The notes under the pieces are model-generated. The model ran no database searches and was not told the origin of the DNA. It saw nothing but the letters and a program-made list of their open reading frames with translations. The position numbers and the translations under genes were made by a program. Positions 1 through 4,406 of a DNA stretch of 5,655 nucleotides are shown here, piece after piece. This DNA is from Candidatus Altimarinota bacterium (lineage in GTDB: Bacteria > Patescibacteria > JAEDAM01 > BD1-5 > UBA2023), in assembly GCA_018457335.1 (NCBI GenBank), contig JAGYHI010000050.1, forward strand, positions 1-5,655, written 5' to 3'. Numbering within the stretch: position 1 is the stretch's first letter; the number at the start of each line of letters is the position of its first letter.

Positions 1-63
1 CTCTTTTTTTTATTTACTACAAAAAATTTATTTCTTTGTGTGCCTATAGTAGAGAATAGCTAC

Positions 64-111
64 AAATCTTCCTCCTGAAAGGGGGAAGTACCCGAAGAGG
101 GATGGGGGTGT
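64..111 (+). repeat. Dispersed hairpin repeat, copy 1 (short)
   Basis: An imperfect stem pairs 68-75 with 81-88 around the loop TGAAA, and is followed by AGTACCCGAAGAGGGATGGG. Almost the same GAAGTACCCGAAGGGGATGG recurs at about 849-868 in the same orientation, so this is a member of a dispersed family. It lies just downstream of the phosphopantetheinyl transferase gene on the minus strand and could help end that transcript, but there is no clean T-tract. The rest of bases 1-149 shows no supportable gene: every frame is either broken by TAA or TAG or lacks any recognisable motif. Confidence 0.55.
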
Positions 112-149
112 TTTACTGTTTTTTTAAGAGGATAACAATTCTAATTATT

Positions 150-701
150 CTAAAAATCATAACTCACCGCATAAAACAAGTCATCTCGTTTGCCTTGTAT
201 GGTTTGGATTGTTTGATTTTTGTAGTGGGATTGTGTTTGGGTATCAAATGTGATTTTGTTTATGCTTCGTTGTTTTTTCTCTATATGTTTCACAAAAATA
301 TCTTTCATATCGTCCAATTGTAATCACAGGTATTTTATACAACTTTCTTTAATTGTCCATAATCGATAAAAGTTTTCCCAATTTTTCCCTCAAAAAAGCT
401 GATATTCTTGCATTGAGTGGTACTGAAAAACAGATGTATCTCGGATTTTTCATTTTTCAATATCGACTCAAATTTTCTCCTCTGCAATTCCAATAAACAT
501 CATATTTTTGGTATAAGAAAAAGAACGATAGGTATTTCCTTGTTGAAAATTATCTGCAAATAGGATTCCTGTCTGCTCGTAGACAAGTTTTCTTGCCTGA
601 ATCTGCTGGGGACTATATTTTTCAAAAAAATATTTGGGAAATATATCGTTTGTTCATCATTTTTGTGCTTCGGAAAAATGCTGTATAAAAAGTTGTATCA
701 T
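150..701 (-). CDS. 4'-phosphopantetheinyl transferase, Sfp-like (UGA read as Gly)
   Basis: With UGA as glycine this reads as 183 residues from ATG (701-699) to TAG (152-150). Two hallmark motifs of the Sfp/AcpT superfamily are visible: GVDIEK at residues 78-83, whose Asp80 and Glu82 would bind Mg2+, and WTIKESCIK at 115-123, with the catalytic-region Lys-Glu pair at 118-119. The preceding segment SYTKNMMFIGIAEEK resembles the usual SHS-to-GVDIE strand, but the classical SHS is not obvious. Members move 4'-phosphopantetheine from coenzyme A onto a serine of acyl- or peptidyl-carrier proteins in the cytoplasm. Six in-frame UGAs occur (657-659, 654-656, 468-470, 450-452, 390-392, 324-326), one encoding the conserved glycine of GVDIE. 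The size is somewhat short for Sfp. No carrier-protein gene is adjacent, so the substrate is unknown. No Shine-Dalgarno is seen before the ATG. Under the standard code the gene breaks into fragments and would be missed. Confidence 0.85.
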
Positions 702-707
702 AGTTTG

Positions 708-735
708 ATTGTATGAAAAAAAGGAGAAAATTCAA
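708..735 (-). promoter_or_regulatory. Candidate promoter of the phosphopantetheinyl transferase gene
   Basis: On the minus strand, TTGAAT (735-730) and TACAAT (713-708) are separated by 16 bp and resemble sigma-70 -35 and -10 boxes. Only six bases separate the -10 box from the ATG, so transcription would begin at or next to the A of the start codon, giving a leaderless mRNA. In AT-rich DNA such matches arise easily, so this is tentative. Confidence 0.35.
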
Positions 736-748
736 ATGGATTTTTAAA

Positions 749-877
749 CACCCCTCTCTGTATCTCTCCCCTTTCTGGAGAGAGAAAGCAAAAGTAGCTT
801 TTAATTCATACTTTTTCCTAATGAATACCTAAAAGGGCACGAGAGGGAGAAGTACCCGAAGGGGATGGGGGGGAGAG
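749..877. repeat. Dispersed hairpin repeat, copy 2
   Basis: The element opens with CCCCTCTCTGTATCTCTCCC, and TCTCTCC (763-769) pairs with GGAGAGA (777-783). It ends with GAAGTACCCGAAGGGGATGG plus a G-run and AGAGA. The left part is shared with 2219-2264 and the right part with 84-104. Its opening pyrimidine-rich strand is roughly complementary to the purine-rich end, so the whole element could fold on itself. It fills most of the gap between the two divergent genes and encodes no transposase, which fits a MITE- or REP-like element, though I saw no target-site duplication. Confidence 0.5.
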
Positions 878-902
878 ATTTCAAATAATTCTCTATTATT
901 TT

Positions 903-930
903 TTGCTTTCGAACCTAAAAAAGTTATAAT
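903..930 (+). promoter_or_regulatory. Candidate promoter of hflX
   Basis: A perfect TATAAT (925-930) lies 16 bp after TTGCTT (903-908), a weak -35 match. Transcription would begin near 937, giving a leader of about 30 nt before the ATG at 968. A second -10-like TATATT lies at 944-949. The leader has no Shine-Dalgarno; it is A/T-rich and ends in a T-run before the ATG. Confidence 0.5.
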
Positions 931-967
931 ATAGAGAGAAACTTATATTTTTTAGAAAAATATTTTT

Positions 968-2179
968 ATGTCAAGACAGAAATCACAAAGAGAACTGGAA
1001 CAAATGCAAAAAAATTTGGAGTATCATAATGGTGAACTTCGTGTTTTTATTGCGGATGTGGTGGGACCAAATGCGCAGGAAAGAGAAAATCTTAAGGACC
1101 GTATGGTGGAGTTGGAAAATCTCGTGAATACCTATGGTGGAGTGGTAATTTTGGAACATATTCAGAAAAAATCGCATCCTGATTATGATACCTATATTGG
1201 AGGTGGAAAATTGGAAGATATTATGCATGAAATGGAATTGAAAAATGCAAATATTTTGATTATTGGGAATATTTTAAAACCTGCTCAGATTTATAAAATC
1301 AACGAAAAACTTCGTGCAATTGGAGCAAAAGCTTGGGATAGAGTTGATTTGATTTTGAAAATTTTTGAACGACATGCAAAAAGTAAGGAGGCAAAACTGC
1401 AAATCGAACTTGCTGCAATTTGACACATGGGACCTCGTATTTTTGACATGGGAATGGAATTAGGAAAACAATGAGGAAAATGAAAATGAGAAACCAACAC
1501 CGAAATTATGAAGCGACACTTGCAAAGACGAGAAATTGCGATAAAAAAAGATCTCGAGCATTATGCAAAAGTTCGAGCACAACATAGACAATCAAGAAGT
1601 AGAAAATGACTTTTAACCGTTGGAGTAGTTGGATACACCAATGCGGGAAAATCCACTTTGACAAATACTTTGACCAACAAAGGAGTACTGGCTGAAGACA
1701 AACTTTTTGCAACTCTTGGAACAAGTGTCTGAAAAATGTGGTTATCAGGAAGCGAAATGGACAATTATCGTGGACAAGAAGTTTTGATAAATGACACCAT
1801 CGGATTTATTAGAAATCTTCCTCCTGAACTTATTGAAGCTTTTACTTCTACTTTGGAAGATTCTATTGAAGCGGATATTTTGCTTCATGTTGTAGATGCA
1901 TCGGATCCGAAAATTGAGGAAAAAATACAAGTAGTCGACAATATTTTACAAAAAATATGAGCTACTCAGAAGAAACTCTATATTTTTAACAAAATCGATG
2001 GGATTCGTGGAAAAACTGTGGAAATATTGTGAGAAAATGAAGAATCTATTACTCTCGATTATCAAGAATATTTACAGCAAACTTTTTCCCATCTTCACCC
2101 CATTTTCGTTTCAGCTTTTGAAAAAATAGGATTAGAAGAGTTGAAAGAAATTATTAGGGAGGAGTTGGGGAGGTTGTAA
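968..2179 (+). CDS. hflX: GTPase HflX (UGA read as Gly)
   Basis: Reading UGA as glycine gives 403 residues ending at TAA, a normal HflX length. The N-terminal HflX domain includes [22 protein letters not shown] and [16 protein letters not shown], followed by a charged helical linker. The glycine-rich motif (GPGET in most homologues) appears here as GKGKGET near residues 171-176, with two of its glycines UGA-encoded. The G domain has a Walker A GYTNAGKS (222-229), G3 DTIGF (276-280), G4 NKID (341-344) and G5 SA (382-383). HflX binds the 50S subunit and splits or rescues stalled ribosomes, especially in stress. The switch I region reads ATLGTSVG where homologues usually have ATLDPTTR, so it is divergent. 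Eight in-frame UGAs occur, at 1421, 1472, 1481, 1487, 1607, 1730, 1958 and 2030. The ATG at 968 was chosen because it follows the TATAAT promoter; no ribosome binding site supports it. Confidence 0.95.
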
Positions 2180-2230
2180 ATAAGCTCTTTTTCTAAAAGA
2201 TTTCTTCCTTAATTAGACCTCACTCTGTAT

Positions 2231-2250
2231 CTCTCTCCTTCAGGAGAGAG
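2231..2250. repeat. Hairpin of the dispersed repeat
   Basis: CTCTCTCC (2231-2238) pairs perfectly with GGAGAGAG (2243-2250) around the loop TTCA. The same arrangement with a slightly different loop occurs at 763-783, so stem pairing is kept while the loop differs. Confidence 0.6.
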
Positions 2251-2267
2251 ATAGCGAAAATAGGGCT

Positions 2268-2341
2268 TGTCATTCTGATGAAAATCAGAATCATTAAAAG
2301 GATTATCGATTTATGATTCCGTGTCGTAGCACGGAATGACA
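2268..2341. repeat. Nested palindrome cluster (cloverleaf-like)
   Basis: Three perfect stems are nested. An outer TGTCATT (2268-2274) pairs with AATGACA (2335-2341). A first inner hairpin pairs 2272-2279 with 2284-2291 around a GAAA loop. A second inner hairpin pairs 2316-2323 (ATTCCGTG) with 2330-2337 around TCGTAG. GAATCAT (2288-2294) can also pair with ATGATTC (2313-2319), so alternative folds compete. It could be a MITE-like insertion or a structured RNA element; no transposase or known riboswitch motif is seen. Confidence 0.55.
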
Positions 2342-2468
2342 CTCCTTACTTTTGCTACCTCCTCTCCTCTCGTACCCTTTGGATATCAGGAACTATTTTT
2401 TGTCTTACTTCCTCTCGCTCCATTTAGGATTAGGTAAGGTATGACTATAGAACCAAAATCTCGCTATT

Positions 2469-2491
2469 CCTTTCTCCCATGGGGGGAAAGG
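2469..2491. repeat. Hairpin upstream of the membrane HEPN-like gene
   Basis: CCTTTCTCCC (2469-2478) pairs with GGGGGAAAGG (2482-2491) around ATG, with one G-T pair. It is followed by GGATAGGGGGCTTTTT, similar to the purine-rich tail of the other repeat copies. The T-run at 2506-2510 is too far from the stem for a typical terminator. Confidence 0.45.
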
Positions 2492-2535
2492 TTAGGATAG
2501 GGGGCTTTTTACACTATCATCTAAACTTTTTATTT

Positions 2536-2940
2536 ATGGAAAAATATTATTTTATCGTTTCGATTTTATTTTTTATTGGTCTAATTTTTTGGGCTGTTGC
2601 GATTATTCATAAATATTCTCGTAGAAAAAAGCTTTCTGCTGAGCTGAAAAAAACATTTTTAAAGCATTTTTGAGCGATTCAACAGAAAAAAAATAACCCA
2701 AAAGAGCAAATTATAAATTATGATAAGTTGTATCATAAAGTGTTGCAAGGCTATGGATATCAAGGGAGTTTTGGGGAAATTCTCAAAACAGAACCAAATG
2801 AGATTGGAAATATTCAGAGGGTTTGGAATTTGCACAAACTCAGGAATAAGCTCGTTCACGAATTTGATTTGATGAGTGTTGCGGTTTTGAAAAAGAAAGT
2901 TTGAGAATATGAAAAAGAATTGAGATTTTTGATGAAATAA
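2536..2940 (+). CDS. Small membrane-anchored protein with HEPN-like R-x4-H motif
   Basis: With UGA as glycine this reads as 134 residues ending at TAA. One hydrophobic helix spans about residues 4-25 (YYFIVSILFFIGLIFWAV), followed by a basic stretch (KYSRRKKLSAELKK) that suggests a cytoplasmic C-terminus. The soluble part is probably helical and contains WNLHKLRNKLVHEFD, with Trp97, Arg103, Asn104 and His108. RN-x3-H followed by an acidic residue is the active-site pattern of HEPN domains, many of which are RNases, but the whole domain is short and I infer function only from the motif. UGA occurs at 2671-2673 and 2902-2904. An ATG at 2479 is in frame, but it lies inside a repeat hairpin and would place a polar extension before the membrane helix, so 2536 is preferred. 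No MNT-type nucleotidyltransferase or antitoxin gene is adjacent. Its only close neighbour is the convergent pilin gene. Confidence 0.75.
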
Positions 2941-2951
2941 AAAAATATAGA

Positions 2952-2986
2952 AAAAAACTCTAAAAATATTATTTTTAGAGTTTTTT
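2952..2986. terminator. Bidirectional intrinsic terminator
   Basis: A perfect 16-bp inverted repeat pairs 2952-2967 with 2971-2986 around the loop ATT, with core ACTCTAAAAAT. An A-run on one side and a T-run on the other let it work in both directions. It lies between the convergent HEPN-like gene (ends 2940) and pilin 1 (ends 2994). Confidence 0.85.
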
Positions 2987-2993
2987 ATAAAAA

Positions 2994-3551
2994 TTAATAT
3001 AATTCTGCATAAACTGATTCAAGACCTGTACCATAATTTTTATCTGCAGGTTCTTGTCAAACTACTTTAGCTAATTCCTCATAGTCATTTTGAGCAGCAG
3101 CTGCTTTAGTTAATCTTGTATTTGCCTTTTTATCTGTTTCTAGATTAGTAACAATGAGATAACTACTATCTGGTGTATCATTCTTCATTAATCTTTTATA
3201 TCCTAATACTCCTCCTGTCTGACAAGGTTCTGAAATATTTCCAGCTTGAGGATCAACAGGGGCTGTTCCTTTACCAAACAAGTCTCTTAAATCACTATTT
3301 GAATCTGCAATTTTTCCGTTTGCACCACTTAAACAAGTATTTCAATTTTCTCCTTCTGGAAATTTTCATTCATCACTATAATATGTTTCAAGTACTGCTC
3401 TTGTTGATGCAACATTTTGAATTCTACCAGTATCTCTCGCTCTTGCTTGAGCTCCAGTTAATTGTGGAACAAGTGTAACTGCAAGTACACCGATAATTGC
3501 AATAACAATCATAAGCTCAATCAGAGTGAACCCTTTTTTGTTATAGTTCAT
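2994..3551 (-). CDS. Type IV pilin, paralogue 1 (UGA read as Gly)
   Basis: The gene encodes 185 residues from ATG (3551-3549) to TAA (2996-2994). A short basic leader MNYNKKG precedes FTLIELMIVIAIIGVLAV, the class III prepilin signal. A prepilin peptidase would cut after Gly7, leaving N-terminal Phe and the conserved Glu5 (Glu12 of the precursor). The hydrophobic helix is followed by an amphipathic stretch and YYSDEGKFP, the usual YxxDxGxYP pilin motif, whose glycine is UGA-encoded. Cys73 and Cys110 may form a disulphide. The C-terminus is VYAELY. UGA occurs at 3366-3368, 3342-3344 and 3057-3059. The product should build a type IV pilus or pseudopilus at the cell surface, used for attachment, motility or DNA uptake. 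The assembly genes (pilB, pilC, pilD) are not in view. It is divergent from and paralogous to pilin 2. Confidence 0.92.
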
Positions 3552-3566
3552 ATAATATATGTTATG
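3546..3566 (-). repeat. Shared leader repeat at the pilin 1 start (inverted copy)
   Basis: These 21 bp are the exact inverse complement of 3716-3736 and cover the last bases of the leader, the ATG and the second codon. The core CATATATTATATG is a palindrome around a central T and includes the start codon, so the mRNA start could sit in a weak A/U hairpin or the DNA could be an operator. Confidence 0.8.
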
Positions 3567-3586
3567 TAATATAATATTGTGATAAA

Positions 3587-3615
3587 AGTATACTCTTTTT
3601 TCCCTTTTTTGTCAA
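3587..3615 (-). promoter_or_regulatory. Sigma-70-type promoter of pilin 1
   Basis: On the minus strand a consensus -35 TTGACA (3615-3610) and a -10 TATACT (3592-3587) are separated by exactly 17 bp. Transcription should start near 3580, giving a leader of about 28 nt. This is the best promoter match in the window and suggests strong expression, as expected for a major pilin. Confidence 0.8.
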
Positions 3616-3634
3616 CAAAATATATTTTTTTCGA

Positions 3635-3688
3635 TTGACAGAAATTGAGTTTCGTATTTTTATATATTTTTTAAATTTCCTTTAAAAT
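3635..3688 (+). promoter_or_regulatory. Candidate promoter region of pilin 2
   Basis: A consensus TTGACA lies at 3635-3640, back to back with the pilin 1 -35 box about 20 bp away. The best -10 at suitable spacing is TTTATA (3659-3664, 18 bp). An alternative -10 TAAAAT lies at 3683-3688 without a good -35 box. Which one is used cannot be decided from the sequence. Confidence 0.4.
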
Positions 3689-3715
3689 AGATTAAAACAC
3701 AAGAAAAATGGTTAA

Positions 3716-3736
3716 CATAACATATATTATATGAAC
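3716..3736 (+). repeat. Shared leader repeat at the pilin 2 start
   Basis: This is the plus-strand copy of the 21-bp repeat at 3546-3566. It contains TAACATATATTATATG and covers the ATG at 3731. Identity falls off on both sides, both in the leader and in codons 3-10, so the conserved block is sharply bounded. Confidence 0.8.
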
Positions 3737-4339
3737 CATTGAATAAAAAACCTAAAAGGTTTTACACTTATCGAGTTGATGATTGTAATTGCAATTATTG
3801 GGATTTTAGCTGTGACGTTGGTACCACAACTTACAGGTGCACAAGGAAAAGCAAGAGATACTGGTAGAATATCTTCATTAAAAAATGCATCAACAGCTCT
3901 AGTACAATATCAAAATGATTACTCTGTTTTTCCTTTATCATCAGAACTTTCTTCTGATGCAGGATGTTTGAGTGTAGACAAATGAGCATTTAAAGATGGT
4001 ACTACACCATGAACACCTTGAAATAAAATGGGAGAATATCTTACATCTAGTAAAGCTCCACTGGACCCTATTGGAACTAATACAGTAAAAGAATGTGGTA
4101 TAAAAGGATCTTATGGTTATTTTGCTCTTGAAAAATCTAATAATCCTCAAATGGGATTTATACTTACCGCAGATGTTGAAACTACTGGTCAAGTGAATTA
4201 TGATGCATCTCAGAATTTTCCAAATACTGACAATAGTACTAGTGTAGATGTTGAAAAAGTTCAAGAACATATCGGAAAAGATAAAGCAAATAATAAAGCT
4301 GGAAATACAGAAGAATGAGTATATGTACTAGCATATTAA
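3731..4339 (+). CDS. Type IV pilin, paralogue 2 (UGA read as Gly)
   Basis: The gene encodes 202 residues from ATG to TAA. The leader MNHGIKNLKG precedes FTLIELMIVIAIIGILAV, so prepilin peptidase would cut after Gly10 and Glu15 becomes the conserved Glu5. Codon 4 is UGA; a standard-code reading would start at Met16 or later and lose the whole signal. The helix and the following VPQLTGAQ, ARDTGRI match pilin 1 almost exactly, while the globular part differs. Cys79 and Cys122 could form a disulphide like that in pilin 1, and the C-terminus VYVLAY resembles VYAELY. UGA occurs at 3740, 3983, 4010, 4019 and 4316, three of them within 13 codons giving GAFKDGTTPGTPG. It is a major or minor pilin subunit of the same fibre; which of the two is major cannot be told. 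The shared leader repeat and a strong terminator frame it as a single-gene transcript. Confidence 0.92.
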
Positions 4340-4341
4340 TT

Positions 4342-4383
4342 AAAACCACCTCTAAAAATAAAATTTTTAGAGGTGGTTTTTTT
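4342..4383 (+). terminator. Strong intrinsic terminator after pilin 2
   Basis: A perfect 18-bp stem pairs 4342-4359 with 4363-4380 around AAA, with the core CCACCTCT, and the T-run continues to 4383. The A-run on the other side means it could also stop the convergent AAA ATPase transcript, whose TAG lies at 4409-4407. Confidence 0.9.
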
Positions 4384-4406
4384 AAAACATTTAAAATCTA
4401 ATATCC

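Larger units (their letters stand above)
2180..2535. repeat. Repeat-rich intergenic region, dispersed repeat copy 3 (composite)
   Basis: No frame on either strand is open for a meaningful length even with UGA as sense. The region begins with a weak T-rich hairpin (2186-2200) that might end hflX. It then carries CTCTGTATCTCTC, matching copy 2, a hairpin at 2231-2250, a palindromic cluster at 2268-2341, and two related stretches starting CTCTCG at 2367-2390 and 2412-2434. A third relative of these lies inverted at 817-845. ACTTTTGCT (2348-2356) is the inverse complement of 787-795. The region ends with a hairpin at 2469-2491. It looks like several small repeats nested or fused together. Confidence 0.55.

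Noticed and set aside
102..323. A 73-residue hydrophobic plus-strand reading frame.
   Set aside because: It lies antisense to the transferase gene, starts inside a repeat, and its hydrophobicity comes from the complementary A/T-rich codons; no motif is seen.
385..400. An apparent frameshift in the transferase between the GVDIE and WTIKE motifs.
   Set aside because: Recounting the T-run (six T on the minus strand) puts both motifs in one frame through a UGA at 390-392.
968..2179. hflX as a pseudogene broken by stops.
   Set aside because: All interruptions are UGA, there is no frameshift, and all GTPase motifs are intact in one frame.
2479..2535. An upstream start for the HEPN-like gene.
   Set aside because: The ATG sits in the loop of a repeat hairpin and the added residues come from repeat sequence, placing a polar extension before the membrane helix.
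2180..2535. A CRISPR array in the repeat-rich gap.
   Set aside because: Repeats are imperfect, variably oriented and not regularly spaced, and no cas gene is present.
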